DNA of 64,000 bases from Sacculina carcini (GCA_916048095.2 OU696575.1:6958001-7022000), one strand, 5' to 3'; positions 41,752 through 54,037 are shown, counted from the stretch's first letter. A program made the numbers and translations. Notes: generated from the letters alone by a model not told the origin.

Positions 41752-44391
41752 CCGCCCGTCGTGCGGAAAAATTCATAAAGTAAAATTCATATTCAATCCA
41801 TAAAAGAGAATGAAGAAAAACTGAAAAGCAAAAAATTAACCTGTAAATATGTTTACCAATAGAAAAGTCTAAATGTTGACATTTTCATTTTAATTTTGAC
41901 AAAATAGTATTCCTCAACCCGTCTCATATTTAAACCTACACTTCGTGCGGAAAAATTCAGAACACGTAACAAACAATGAAAATTCTAGCATATAAACCCT
42001 CCTGTCGCGCGGAACAATTCATACTTTGAAATTTGTGTATAATTCATAAGAGAAAAGGAGAATGAATTAAAAAAGTAAGCCCATAAAAAGTCTAAATTTC
42101 TATATTTATATATTTATTTTGGCAAAATAGTTGTGCTAAACCGCCTCATATTTAAACCTGCCCGTCGTGCTGAATACACAATGAAAAATGACTAAACGTT
42201 TTCATCATAATATTTCCAAATATATATTTATAAATTAACAAATAAATTAAATTCGTATATAATATAATATATATATATAATATAATATAATATAAATTCG
42301 TCTACCATTGAAACCCATCCCGTTTCGCGGAACAATTAATTAAGTAAAATAAATATTGGATTCATAAAATAAAACGAATACAAATTAAAAAGAAAAAAGT
42401 AAATCAATAAAAAGTCTAAATATAAATGTGTTTATTTTAGATGTGGCAAAATATTTTCCCCCGAACAGCCTCGCATTAAAGCCCGCCCGTCGTGCGGAAC
42501 TATTAATATAATGAATCATAAAGCAAAAAGCTTATCCAATAGAAAAATAAAAATTTGTAAATTCTTGTTTTAATTATTGACAAAGTTTTTTCCCTCAACA
42601 CTGCTCAAATTCACACCCGTCCTTCGTGTGTAGTAATTCAGAAGTGTAATACTATCAAAACAATGCAACTTTCTGTCGTCTCTATAATTCTAGATTAATG
42701 CTTCCGCTAAAGCACCATATGCATATAGTTGACATTACATGATATTGTAATTCATATGCTTATGCAACTTGAAATTAAACCAATTAAATTACACACTAAA
42801 ATTCAGTAGTTTACTTTGTTCCCAGTAGCATTTTACCCGCCCGTCGTGCGGAACAATTCATGTGTAAATATTGAGGACAATAAAACCAATATATTCAGTA
42901 TAGTGTAGCATTAATTAAACTGTACGCAATAAAACCATACCATCCACGCTTGGAGCTAATATGATGCATTCTAAATTGTGATTGGGCTTCAGTGAAATTT
43001 AATCGGTGTATATTCCTGTGTAATCGCAAGTGCGCATAATAGCTGTCAGATTGATAATATGTGCTTTTGACTTTACACCGCCGTAACTTCCTTCAGATAC
43101 ACTTTGGAAAATTAAAAATTATACTGGATTGTAGAAAACAAAATTTCCAGCACGATGGTATAATTTATTTTTATGTGTAACAAATAGTTACTGGAAAATA
43201 GTACAAAAATGAATTAATTTTAGCCGCCCGGTGTTTAAGTGTAATTTTGGATGTATTTGAGAATTTTGCCAATTTTACACGTTTTTTGTATCATTTGTGG
43301 GTATAAATTATAGCTTATCTTGTAGAACACAAAATTATCTACACAGTAGTATATTCCTGTGTAATCGCAAGTGCGCATAATAGCTGTCAAATTGGCAATA
43401 TGTCCTTTTGACTTTACACCGCCGTAACTTTCTTCAGATATACTTTGGAAAATTACAAATTATACCGTATTGTAGAAAACAAAATTTCTATGACGATGGC
43501 ATAATTTATTTTAATGTGTGACAAATAGTTCCTGAGAAATAGGTAGAAAAATGAATTAATTTTAGTCACCCGGTGTTCAAGTGTAATTTTGGATGTATTT
43601 GAGAATTTTGCCAATTTTACACGTTTTTTGTATCATTTGTGGGTATAAATTATAACTTTTCTTGTAGAACACAAAATTATCTACACAATAGTATAATTGT
43701 TATAGCTGTACCACTGCTGGTTTATGAGGAATAGATAGCGGAATATTTACCAAAATATTCACGGTTTCCAGTGCTAATTTTGCCTTTTCGACTTTGTCAT
43801 TTTGACTTCACACCGCCGTAACTTTTTTTCAATACACTCTGGAATATTAAAAATTATACCGTGCTGTAGAAAACAAAATTTCGAGCATGATGGTAATATT
43901 TATTTATATGTGTCATAGTTAGTTGCTGAGAAATAGAGAACAAAGTACAGAAAATCGGACGCGTCGAGCATAAATATAATTTTGAATGTAGACTGAAATT
44001 TTGTCATTTTTACATATTTTATATTTAATTTTTGGATATGAATTATAGCCTACCGAGTAGAACAGAATATTTTCTACACAGTGGTATAATCTGTTTGGCT
44101 GTACCATTTCTGGTTTATGAGGAGTATATGCAGGAATATTGACCAAAATTTTCGCATTTTTCAGGGTTCATTTTGTCTTTTCACCGCGATAACTTTTTTT
44201 GGTTTTATATTTAAAATTAAAAATTTATCCTATCGTGTAGACAAGAAAATTTCCAACGTAATGGTATAAATTGTTGGCGGGTACACCAAGTGGTTACCGA
44301 GTAGCAGCTTGCTGAAAATGGACCAAGGATGGTGGGACAGACAAACAGACAGACAGACACACAGACAGAGGATCTCTTTTATATATATAGA
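41752..44391 (-). mobile_element. Helitron-type long unit, minus strand
   Basis: It starts at 44,391 with TCTATATATATAAAAGAG (minus strand) and runs through the head, a GTATATTCCTGTGTAATCGC repeat pair (43,013 and 43,350) and tails to about 41,752. Non-coding. About 2.6 kb, like the plus-strand reference. Confidence 0.6.
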
Positions 44392-47305
44392 TTTAAGCCC
44401 GCCCGTCGTGCGGAACAGTTCATTAAATATAATTAATATTCAATTCATAAAAAAATTTGTTAAAATTGAAAAAGAAGAACAAACCCATAGGAATGTTTAG
44501 CCAATATGAAAGTCTAAATGTGAAATTTATGTTTCAATTTAGAAAACATGTTTTTCCACATCCCGCCTCATATTTAAAGCTGCCCGTCGTGCGGAATAAT
44601 TCAGAACTCAAACACGAAACAAACACAAAGAAAATTGATGAAAAACGACCAACAGAAAAAGTGAAATTTGTAAATTCTTGTTTTAATTATTGACGATGTT
44701 TTTCCCTCAACACTGCTCAAATTCACACCCGTCCTTCGTGTGTAGTAATTCAGAAGTGTAACACTATTAAAACAATGAAACTTTCTGTCATCTCTATAAT
44801 TCCAGATTTATGCGTCCGCTAAAACAGCATATTCATATAGTTGGCATTGCATGATATTACAACCCATATCCTTACGCAACTTAAGCTTATGCAACTTGAA
44901 ATTAAACCAATTAAATTATACAGTAAAATTCAGTAGTTAACTTTGTTCCCAGTAGTATTTTACCCGCCCGTCGGGCGGAACAATTCATGTGTGAATATTG
45001 AGGACAATAAAGCCATTCTATTCAGTATAGTGTAGCATTAATTAAACTGTACCCAATAAAACCACACCATCCATGCTTGGAGCTAATATGATGCATTCTT
45101 AATTGTGATTGGGCTTCAGTGAAATTTAATCGGTGTATATTCCTGTGTAATCGCAAGTGCGCATAATAGCTGTCAAATTGGTAATATGTGCTTTTGACTT
45201 TACACCGCCGTAACTTCCTTCAGATACACTTTGGAAAATTACAAATTATACCGTATTGTAGAAAACAAGATTTCTAGCACGATGATATAATTTATTTTTA
45301 TGTGTTACAAATATTTACTGAGAAATAGTAGAAAAGGGAATTGATTTCAATCGCCCGGTGTTCAAGTGCAATTTTGGATGTATTTGAGAATTTTGCCAAT
45401 TTTACACGTTTTTTGTATCATTTTTGGGTATAAATTATAGCTTATCTTGTAGAACACAAAATTCTCTACACAGTAGTATATTCCTGTGTAATCGCAAGTG
45501 CGCATAATAGCTGTCAAATTGGCAATATGTCCTTTTGACTTTACACCGCCGAAACTTCCTTCAGATACACTTTGGAAAATTACAAATTATACCGTATTGT
45601 AGAAAACAATATTTCTAGCACGATGGTATAATTTATTTTTATGTGTAACAAATATATACTGAGAAATAGTAGAAAAATGAATATATTTTAGTCGCCCGGT
45701 GTTCAAGTGTAATTTTGGATGTAATTGAGAATTTTGCCAATTTTACACGTTTTTTGTATCATTTGTGGGTATAAATTATAACTTATATTGTAGAACACAA
45801 AATTCTCTACACAGTAGTATATTCTTGTGTAATCGCAAGTGCGTAAATTGTGATTGGACTTCAGTGAAATTAAATCAGTGTATATTCCTGTGTAATCGCA
45901 AGTGCGCATAATAGCTGTCAAATTGGCAACATGACATTTTGACTTTACACCGCCGTAACTTCCTTTAGATACATTTTGGAAAATTAAAAATTCTACCGTA
46001 TTGTAGAAAACAAAATCTCTAGCACGATGGTATAATTCATTTTAATTTGTGACAATTAGTTTTTGAGAAATAGGTAGAAAAATGAATTAATTTTAGTCAC
46101 CCGGTGTTCAAGTGTAATTTTGGATGTATTTGCGAATTTTGCCAATTTTACACGTTTTTTTGTATCATTTGTGGGTATAAATTATAACTTATCTTGTAGA
46201 ACACAAAATTATCTACACAGTAGTATATTCCTGTGTAATCGCAAGTGCGCATAATAGCTGTCAAATTGGCAATATGTCCTTTTGACTTTACATCGCCGTA
46301 ACTTCCTTTAGATACACTTTGGAAAATTACAAAGTATACCGTATTGTAGAAAACAAAATTTCTAGCACGATGGTATAATTTATTTTTATGTATAACAAAT
46401 AGTTACTGAGAAATATTAGAAAAATGAATTAATTTTAGTTGCACGGTGTTCTAGTGTAATTATGGATGTATTTGAGAATTTTGCCAATTTTACACGTTTT
46501 TTGTATCATTTGTGGGTATAAATTATAACTTTTCTTGTAGAACACAAAATTATCTACACAATAGTATAATTTTTATAGCTGTACCATTTCTGGTTTATGA
46601 GGAATAGATAGCGGAATATTTACCAAAATATTCACGTTTTTTGTGCTAATTTAGCCTTTTTGCTTTTTTGTCATTTACACTTCACACCGCCGTAACTTTT
46701 TTTTAATACACTTTGGAAAATTAAAAATTATACCGTGTTGTAGCAAACAAAATTCACAGCATGATGGTATTATTTATTTAGATGTGTGATTATTAGTTTT
46801 TGAGAAATAGAGAAAAAAGTATAAAAAATCGGACGCGTGGAGTGTAAATAAAATTGATTAATAGATTGATTAGATTTAGAAATAGATTGATAAATAGATT
46901 GATTTTTTTTCCATTTTACATGTTTCATATTTAATTTTTTGGTATAAATTATAATTCGTTGAGTAGAACAGAAAATTTTCTACACAGTGGTATAATTTGT
47001 ATAGTTGTACCATTGCTGGTTTAGGAGGAGTAGTCTTCGGAAAATTGACCAAAATTTTCGCATTTTTCAGGGTTCATTTTGTCTTTTCACCGCTATAACT
47101 TTTTTTATTTCATTTTTGAAATTTAAAATTTAATCTAAAGTGTAGACAAGAAAATTTCCAACGTGATGGTATAAATTGTTAGCAGGTAGGCCAAGTGGTG
47201 GCCAAATAATAGCTGATAGAAAATGGACCAAGGAGGGTTGGACAGACACACAGACACACACACACAGAGGATCTCTTTTATATACATATATATATATATA
47301 TGATA
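44392..47305 (-). mobile_element. Helitron-type long unit, minus strand, outermost
   Basis: Head at about 47,270-47,305 (TATATAAAAGAGATCCTCTG), body with four 342/404-bp repeats between 45,120 and 46,560, and tails to 44,392. The 3' CTAG is lost where the next unit begins. It ends the array next to host intron. Confidence 0.6.
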
Positions 47306-47636
47306 CACAGTCCTGATTTTCAATGCAAAAGTATTCACAACATGTTTCCAGTCACTCTCATTGTGGTATGCTTCCGTGATTATTTTTTCTATGGTTTTCA
47401 CTGAATTTATTATACTTCATAATTAGTTTTGCGCTATTAACATTAGCGAACTGATGAGTCGTATAAAGTGCTACTGTGAAAAAAGCATGGCCCAAGCAAA
47501 TTTCTGCTCAATCGACAATGTCGCCAAATATTCTTATTTTAATATAAATAAGCTTGTTTTTAGATATTTTTATAAAAAAAACTTCCATTTTTCATTTTCT
47601 TCAATTAAAGTTCAATTTTTTCCCATATATTTCATT
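47306..47636. other. Intron sequence, nothing recognised
   Basis: No supported frame or element. Near the right end a stretch resembles, inverted, the flank of the 21-bp minisatellite at 29,346. Confidence 0.5.
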
Positions 47637-47745
47637 TGGATCAAATCAGATTTCGTTTGGATCAAATCAGATCTCATTTGGATCAAATCAGATTTCATTT
47701 GGATCAAATCAGATTTCATTTGGATCAAATCAAATTGCAAATGGT
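47637..47745 (-). repeat. 21-bp minisatellite, inverted partner
   Basis: Five units of CATTTGGATCAAATCAGATTT type, the reverse complement of the repeat at 29,237-29,345, with matching flank (GCAAATGGTAT). The repeated FGSNQIS-type frames are by-products. Confidence 0.8.
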
Positions 47746-47946
47746 ATATGGTATAACGTCATATCAATGACACGGTCATACCATTCATCGACCGATGTCA
47801 TTGACCCGAACTCAATCAAGGTGACATATCATTGACCTGACCCTAATCTATATCACATATTAGTGATATGAGTTCAGTCTAGATGGCATGCCAATGACCT
47901 GACCACGATAATGCCATGAGGTAAAACTGAGTGAGATATCAATTAC

Positions 47947-48062
47947 CTGAGATCTGCAGCGTAGCGACTCTCCACATCACAGCGATCGCGCAGAAAACGG
48001 CCGAACCGATCGAGAAAATCAAGTCCGCGCGCAGTGTGGGACGCCAGATTGTCGTGTTGATC
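47947..48062 (-). CDS. F-BAR domain exon (CIP4/FBP17/TOCA-like), 116 bp
   Basis: On the minus strand GTGTGTAG| acceptor, 116 bases, |GTAATT donor. In phase 0 it encodes DQHDNLASHTARGLDFLDRF and then GRFLRDRCDVESRYAADLR. This matches the first helix of CIP4/FBP17/TOCA F-BAR domains: D-Q-x-D-N-L, H-T-x-x-G-x-D-F-L, F-x-x-x-R, E-x-x-Y-A-x-x-L-R. It ends with two bases of an Arg codon that the 28,920 exon completes. The protein family links curved membranes to N-WASP/Cdc42-driven actin assembly. The exon is more GC-rich than the intron around it. The next exon is 19 kb away. Confidence 0.85.
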
Positions 48063-48260
48063 CTACACACACACAGATACACATGGGATAGTTGAATATT
48101 AGCACCAAATCACAATTCACACAACACCCAACATGGACATAATGCATTTATATTCATCAATCTGACACGATGCAAATGCAGCTAGGATTCCATTTCACCT
48201 TGTTGAATACACAGCGTGGTTTTGTTTTGTGATCTTTATCTTACTGCTCTTATCTATTAC

Positions 48261-48305
48261 CTTGATGATAAATGGCTCGGGCTCTTGCGACTTCAACATG
48301 CTCAT
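48261..48305 (-). CDS. Candidate first coding exon of the F-BAR gene
   Basis: On the minus strand ATG 48,305 gives MSMLKSQEPEPFIIK, then AAG|GTAATA donor at 48,261. Phase 0 agrees with the acceptor of the next exon 198 bases away. CIP4-family proteins normally begin MSWG-x-ELWDQ, so this would be an unusual or alternative start exon. The frame is short and only the donor and phase support it. Confidence 0.4.
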
Positions 48306-48838
48306 CGTGTAGATCCTCGATAATAATAATATCAATAATGATAAAACTCGCAATTAATGCATATTGTCGTGACTGTAATTTGTCTTTGCTGGAACGAACA
48401 ATAACTGCGCGCAAAAGTTAGCACACAAGCCTTGTAATAGTCATGTAATAATGCACATAAAGCCTGCGTCCGCGTATGCTGGTGTGATTCTGCATGTGTG
48501 CATTTGTTTTGCTAGCGTAAGCTTCAAATAGAGGCGTGTAGTATACATTGGCCTTGCTCTGATACGGTCAATCGTGGCGACGCATTGTGTGTGTGTGTGT
48601 TTGTGTGTGTGTGTGACTTATGTGTGTCAATGTGTCGAGCAACCTTATTGCGACAATGCTATTTTAAACACGAGAGTTTCAGTGCAGTTGTATTTGTGAT
48701 GTCGTCCTGCTAGCTGACTGACTGCAGTATATATCTGTGCACGTATCGATACATCTTTCGAAATATGGTGATGCAACGCATGGTGAGTGTCATGTCAAAT
48801 ACGTCTATTTTATGTAGTCACACAATAAAACAATAAAA
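48306..48838. other. Mostly unassigned; short (GT)n
   Basis: It contains (GT)n at 48,586-48,615 and a CAGTATATATC TATA-like box at 48,725. If the preceding exon is real, the promoter of the F-BAR isoform would lie here on the minus strand; nothing specific supports it. Confidence 0.4.
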
Positions 48839-50745
48839 GTGGCACAAATAAAGATGAAAGATTTTTCGTGCACAAATATAGATGAATTCAGTAAGAGGTT
48901 GAGTTCAGTAAGAAAAATAGGTATGAAATCCGGCTTGATTTCAAGACTGAAACAAAGAGGTGACATGCTGATAATGGCACGTGGTAGCAGAAGACAGATA
49001 TGCAACTTGCTGGCAGGGATGGGCGATGCAATGAAAGATCTCAACGAGATCAATGATGAATACGTGCAATCATTGGGAGATAACGAAGACGAGAAGAAAA
49101 AGGCTGAATAATATGAAGAAAAGATAACAGCTTCATGTGATGATTTCCGAACAGCAGTCCAATCATATATTGAGTCAAGAGTCGACGATGCCGCGTCTGT
49201 GCAATCTCATAGTGCCAGCATAGCTAACTCAGTTGCATACGCTCAGTGACAGAGAGCAGCCGAAGTAGAGTTGCAAGTCAAGAAAGTGGAGGCGGAGCAG
49301 CTGAAGAAGCGATTGCCATTGTAAAAAACAAGAACTGGACGACAAACTGCTATTGCAGGAAAAAGAAGATAAAATAAACGCTGCTGCGCTTCGTGCCGCT
49401 CTCTGGAGTCAAGCAGAAGATCAGTTAGGCGTCGAGGACGGGCATGATGTGCAACTTCCGTAGAAGATCGATGACTCTGAAGGAATCAGCAAATTCCTGC
49501 ACAACACAGGAGGGGAAGGAGCTGAATCGGTGAGTCACACTATAAGACATTACCGAAATTGTCGTTGCCTGATTTTGACGGTAATTCAGCCCAATGGCCT
49601 CGTTGGTTAGCGCTATATAAAATGTTGGTTCACGAGCAGCCAATACGTAAAGAAGAAAAAATGTTACACTTACAAGCAGCTGTGTCGGGGCATGCGAGGA
49701 ACCTGATGGGTAACTCACTGTTCAGTGCGAGTAGTTACGAAGCAGCATTTGAGGCTTTGAAAGATCGTTATGGCAAAGAAAGCGAAGTAGTGCATGCTAC
49801 TCTGATGAAAATGTTTAAATTTCCTACACCAAGTGCTTATATGAGATTGCGATGTAGAAAGTTTAGAGATATTTCAAGGAGTCGTACACACTACTGTCAC
49901 AACATTGCAACAGCTGAATTACACTGCAGATATACACTCTCAAGAAGACCTAAGGACGTTGGTCGAGCGATAGGCGTTCGCACTTCGAAAATCATGGGCA
50001 GAATACGCTATATCTATGGAAAGGCCGTCGCTGGGAGATTTTGACGAGTGGCTGAAAATAAAATTACGCGTAGCTTTACAGGCGAGGTTTCCCAATCAAT
50101 AAATTAGCCAGCCAAAGCGTGCATCAGCCTAGAGTCCCAAGTTCAAACTGTTGCACAAAATGCGCCCAAGACAGCTTACAGATGGAGGAAGCGTTTGACT
50201 GGAAAGATACTCAAGGAAAGAGTGAAGCGTTTGACTGAGCAAAGATACTTTTGGGTTGTTTGAAGAAAAAACATATCATGAAGAATTGTTGGAATGCCAG
50301 GCGATGCAACATAAACGGCTGCAACCAAAATCATCACCGTATCTTACATGAAAAGAAGGCTATAAATGAGCGAGAAGTCGAGAATAAACAAGATGAAGAC
50401 AGATTCGTCGCCACTGTGAACAAAAGTGCTTCCTCAGTTCTGTTGCAAGTGGTTCGTATACGCGTACACGGTCCAAATAACAACTACAAATACACCCTGG
50501 CTCTGCTAGACATGGGATCAGACACATCCTTGTGCAGCAGCAGTCTCGTTGACGAACTTTCGATTGTGGGCAACCAACAGACCATTGTGCTACAGACGAT
50601 TGAGGGTATTGGTCAAAAGCGAAAAACAATCAAATTTCAGTTGACTGTGACACCGCTGACCCATGGAGAAATGGCTCAACCTATTCACGTACCGGAAGTG
50701 TACGAGGTGCCAAACGTCAATGTCAGAGTGCCGAGATTTTATTGA
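48839..50745 (+). pseudogene. BEL/Pao LTR retrotransposon remnant: gag and protease
   Basis: Broken plus-strand frames. At 48,839-49,320 is the coiled Gag N-terminus (SSVRKIGMKSGLISR..., NEINDEYVQSLGDNEDEKK). At 49,540-50,040 is the DUF1759-type Gag core (LPDFDGNSAQWPRWLALYK, LQAAVSGHARNLM, AFEALKDRYGKE). At 50,251-50,745 a zinc knuckle (CLKKKHIMKNC, CNINGCNQNHHRILH) is followed by a DUF1758-type aspartic protease with ALLDMGSDTSLCSS, where the D-S/T-G triad is altered (DMG). Stops and shifts at 49,111, 49,250, 49,325, near 49,850 and 50,041. No RT, integrase or LTR was found. An old, inactive copy. Confidence 0.75.
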
Positions 50746-52145
50746 TCGAGATTGATTTCGAGTTTTAAATTTGGGAACAATCCCCAAAACAAAAAAACAC
50801 TGAAAGTGTATTCAGGCCAGCGAAACAAATCACATTGACGTACTCTGCATACCAGCTACAGGTGTAGCCAAGTATAGGCCTCGTGTGACAACTCGCGAGC
50901 CAATCATTGACAAAATGAATAGTTGTCCAATCCAACAATAGTCTGCTGCAAGAAATTGATTCGCTAGGCCAATGGTTCTCCTGGCGAAAATTTGGCATCG
51001 TGTGACCACGGCTTGATAATAACAATGTATTTGCTATAACGCCCATCTAACATGGGCGAGCAAACGATCAGTGAAACATGAAAAGAAGAAATATCAGAAA
51101 ATGATAAATACAAGAAAAAATGGGAGGAGCACAAATCACAACACATTATACACTCGCCCAATAACTACAGTATAGAACAAATAATCGCCCAATGAGGAGT
51201 GCATACAAATGCGAGAGATGATAACAACCAAAATTACACCATACCAAGCACAACATTTGAATAAGCATATGAAACGGTAATATAACCGAAGTTAAAACAT
51301 TTCAATGTACTGATACACTAGAAGCCATCCGCCGAAGAAGCCGATGGATCATTACACGGCCACGCCAAACAAAACACTAACCGATAAGTATCACATTTAT
51401 GGAAAAACCTGGCCCGGTTTGAACGATGCACTTCACAAATCTAAACGCATCAAGCTACAATGAGACCCTGCTGAGAAAACGCATGCATTCGGCGACAAGA
51501 AAAACTGGCAATTGTCAAAAGTTTGTCAAATACAAGAAGAAATCACTACAGAGCGAAAAATTACGACCAATACTCACCCAAAGATCAACGCCCCATGTCA
51601 TCTTGAAAAATGAAAATGTGACCACCAGAACAGACCTGCACTTCAATGTTTAAAAACCAAGAGGGAAAATATACGTGTATACATTAAAATACAACTGCAA
51701 ACACAAATTTCCCATGCCACAAAACTAAAATATCAAATGATAAAACACGCATAACAACGACTACACCCCTCAAGTCAAACTAAATTAGTAATGGTGTGGT
51801 TCGTTTATGTATCGCATTTGAACTTTCTATTTCAACAATACATTTTTTCCGTACTCTAGGCACTAATTACCTGAAACTAAAATTGAAAATTTCAATGAGA
51901 CTCATTACAAAAACAACAATAAGCATATTGAAGAAAAAAACATGATTTCAGTTATGGGACTCCTGAGTCCAGTACCTTTGGCCCGACATCAACTTCACGC
52001 GACGCTGTTTTGCACTGTACATACTTTTACGTCATCGACTTCCGAACGAGTGACGTGTTTTGGTCCACCAGTGATGCCAGCAAGCCATAGAGAAATTGTT
52101 AGCCACTTCGTTCGACACCTTGGTTTATCACCAGATTTCCCATTT
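50746..52145. other. Unassigned stretch with possible minus-strand repeat at 51,020-51,180
   Basis: Beyond the protease frame nothing is clearly coding. TGTATTTGCTATAACGCCCA followed by a GGGCG complement (51,030-51,056) resembles the LINE 3'-end hairpin at 52,180-52,215. The ORF at 51,942-52,226 has no recognisable features. Confidence 0.4.
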
Positions 52146-52260
52146 GACCACTCATACTCAGTTCAGTTCAGTTCAGTTCAGTGTATTTGTTATAGCGCCT
52201 GTCATACACGGGCGCGCAGCAGCTAAACAGTATGTACAAGCGGACAAAGCTAAACAGTTA
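52146..52260 (-). mobile_element. LINE 3'-end fragment with (TGAAC)n tail
   Basis: On the minus strand a GCGCCCGTGTATGACAGGCGC hairpin (about 52,195-52,216) is followed by TATAACAAATACAC and four TGAAC units. This is the layout of CR1/L2 3' ends. No coding part remains. Confidence 0.5.
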
Positions 52261-52723
52261 TTACAGAAACAATAAAAAGAACACATGAATGAAGTCACAT
52301 CAGTTGTGAGTCAGTTGTCCTGCTGTGCGGACGTCTTTTGAATCGCTCATGATTTACCTAGGTTTAGCGCTGTATATTTGAATTTTTTATGCTAGGAGCC
52401 ATATAGGTGCAGTGTTGTGAAAGTGCTGCAGCAGTGTGCGGGGCATCGCGTGCCTCTGTGCACTATTGTGCGCGTTGTGCGCTTTGGCACATTGTATAAT
52501 TTGAATAGTTTATAATTAGGTATAACGTCATTGTTTCAGCCAATTTGGGCGAAAACATCGCTAAGGAAATTTGCATAAAAAACATGTGCCACATCGAATG
52601 CGATGCTTCCGACAATTGAAAATTGCATTTTCTTAGCACTTTCAATTGGTTATTGTTGGATATTAAATTGGAAATTGGACGTCAAGACTAGTCAAGACTA
52701 GTCAGTGTGGGAAGTGCCGTAAA

Positions 52724-54037
52724 TTGAATGAACAAGCTGCATCAGCTGAAGAAAGCGACCGCAGCAGGTACTTCGACGCAAATAACAAGCAAATGGACGC
52801 TTCAACCGCCCAAGCAACACAAGCAATGACGACTGGACAACTGAATCAGGAGAGTGAATGTCTGGAATGCGAAAACAATTCCGGAAGGCCGTGTATACGT
52901 TGTGCCGAATGTGGTAGAGGAGTGCATATTGCGTGCTCTGCCCTGCCTGTCTACCACATCATGTGCCTGGAGCTGACCAGATACAGATACATGTGCAGGA
53001 ACTGTGTTTTTATGAAGGCAGGAGACAAATACGATCAACTACGGGACTATATAAATGACGCCTTATCAGGTGAGAAAATCTCCACCACAGACACATCCGA
53101 CAAAACAAATGTAACTAGCGACATCGTCGATTCACCGGAAGTCCAGCCGACAAGTATCGAGAGCACGGGACAGCAACAAGCAATGAAAACAGAGGCGATG
53201 CATGAAGGAAAAACCACCGCACGAGAGGTAAGACGTACATCACCCATGAAACATGTGCAACCCGCCGATAAAATATGTAAGTTTTATATCCGCAAAAAAT
53301 GTAAACATGGCAAAGAGGGAAAAGAGTGTAAATTCTCTCACCCAAAGTTGTGCATGGATTTCATCAAGCATGGAGAAATTTCCCCAAGAGGATGCAACAA
53401 AGGCAAGAGATGTGAGCATTATCACCCCGTAATGTGCAGAAACGAAACAAAATTTGGAGTCTGCAAAAAAACAAACTGTCGTTTCTACCACTCGAGAAAA
53501 ATGACCAGATCGAGCAGATCGCCAAACCAAAAAGACCCAAACACACAGAACTACATGTACGTGAGACAACAAAATAATAGCAGCATGCTTGCGCCTGTTC
53601 AACGAAATACTAGCAACATGACTACACCTGTTGAACGAAATAATAGCAACATGGTTACGCCTGCTCAACTAAAAGACGAAAAAAAGCAAATGAGTTATGT
53701 TCAGGCACTTGCTCAAAACGGAGCAGCTCACCATTCATGCGAAAACATCCCCGAAAATCGTCAAATAGCCGAACCAAATGGCCGCCATTTTTTAGGTGTA
53801 CATGCAATTCAAAACCAAATTCATCAACTACAATTACAGATGATGACGCTGATGAAGCAAGTGGAAGAAATCTGCCACCAACCAGCGAACACGCATTGTA
53901 TGTGTCGAATTTCCCCGATACACTACAAATGTACACAAGCACTAACCTCATTGACGCTAATATTGACGTGTCACATAATGTTGAACACACAACTAAAACA
54001 ACTGATGATGCATGTAACAGCGATCGTCTCTCGATAA
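52724..54037 (+). CDS. LINE-D ORF1: PHD finger plus three CCCH zinc fingers
   Basis: An intact 437-codon frame. Residues ~45-90 form a PHD-type finger: CLEC-x9-CIRCAEC-x4-HIAC...CRNC. Residues ~185-265 carry three CCCH motifs, CKFYIRKKC...CKFSH, CMDFIKHG...C-x5-CEHYH and CRNETKFGVC...CRFYH. CCCH fingers bind RNA. A short amphipathic segment (HAIQNQIHQLQLQMMTLMKQ) near the C-terminus may be a coiled coil. ORF1 proteins of LINEs coat the transcript. It overlaps ORF2 in another frame by up to 300 bases. The start is the first ATG after a GC-poor leader and has a TGA-ATG-A context. Confidence 0.85.
   Translation: MNEQAASAEESDRSRYFDANNKQMDASTAQATQAMTTGQLNQESECLECENNSGRPCIRCAECGRGVHIACSALPVYHIMCLELTRYRYMCRNCVFMKAGDKYDQLRDYINDALSGEKISTTDTSDKTNVTSDIVDSPEVQPTSIESTGQQQAMKTEAMHEGKTTAREVRRTSPMKHVQPADKICKFYIRKKCKHGKEGKECKFSHPKLCMDFIKHGEISPRGCNKGKRCEHYHPVMCRNETKFGVCKKTNCRFYHSRKMTRSSRSPNQKDPNTQNYMYVRQQNNSSMLAPVQRNTSNMTTPVERNNSNMVTPAQLKDEKKQMSYVQALAQNGAAHHSCENIPENRQIAEPNGRHFLGVHAIQNQIHQLQLQMMTLMKQVEEICHQPANTHCMCRISPIHYKCTQALTSLTLILTCHIMLNTQLKQLMMHVTAIVSR

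Noticed and set aside
47449-47490. Hammerhead ribozyme at CGAACTGATGAGTC
   Set aside because: The core CTGATGAG is present and a GAAA follows, but stem II does not pair.
47554-47835. ORF with repeated FGSNQIS
   Set aside because: It is the 21-bp minisatellite read in frame; the same DNA occurs inverted and frame-broken at 29,237.
48773-48800. Small plus-strand exon ending ATG|GTGAGT
   Set aside because: Only a donor-like site and a six-codon frame; no acceptor partner or homology.
51942-52226. 94-codon ORF as a gene
   Set aside because: No recognisable motif, and its 3' part runs through the minus-strand LINE tail repeats.
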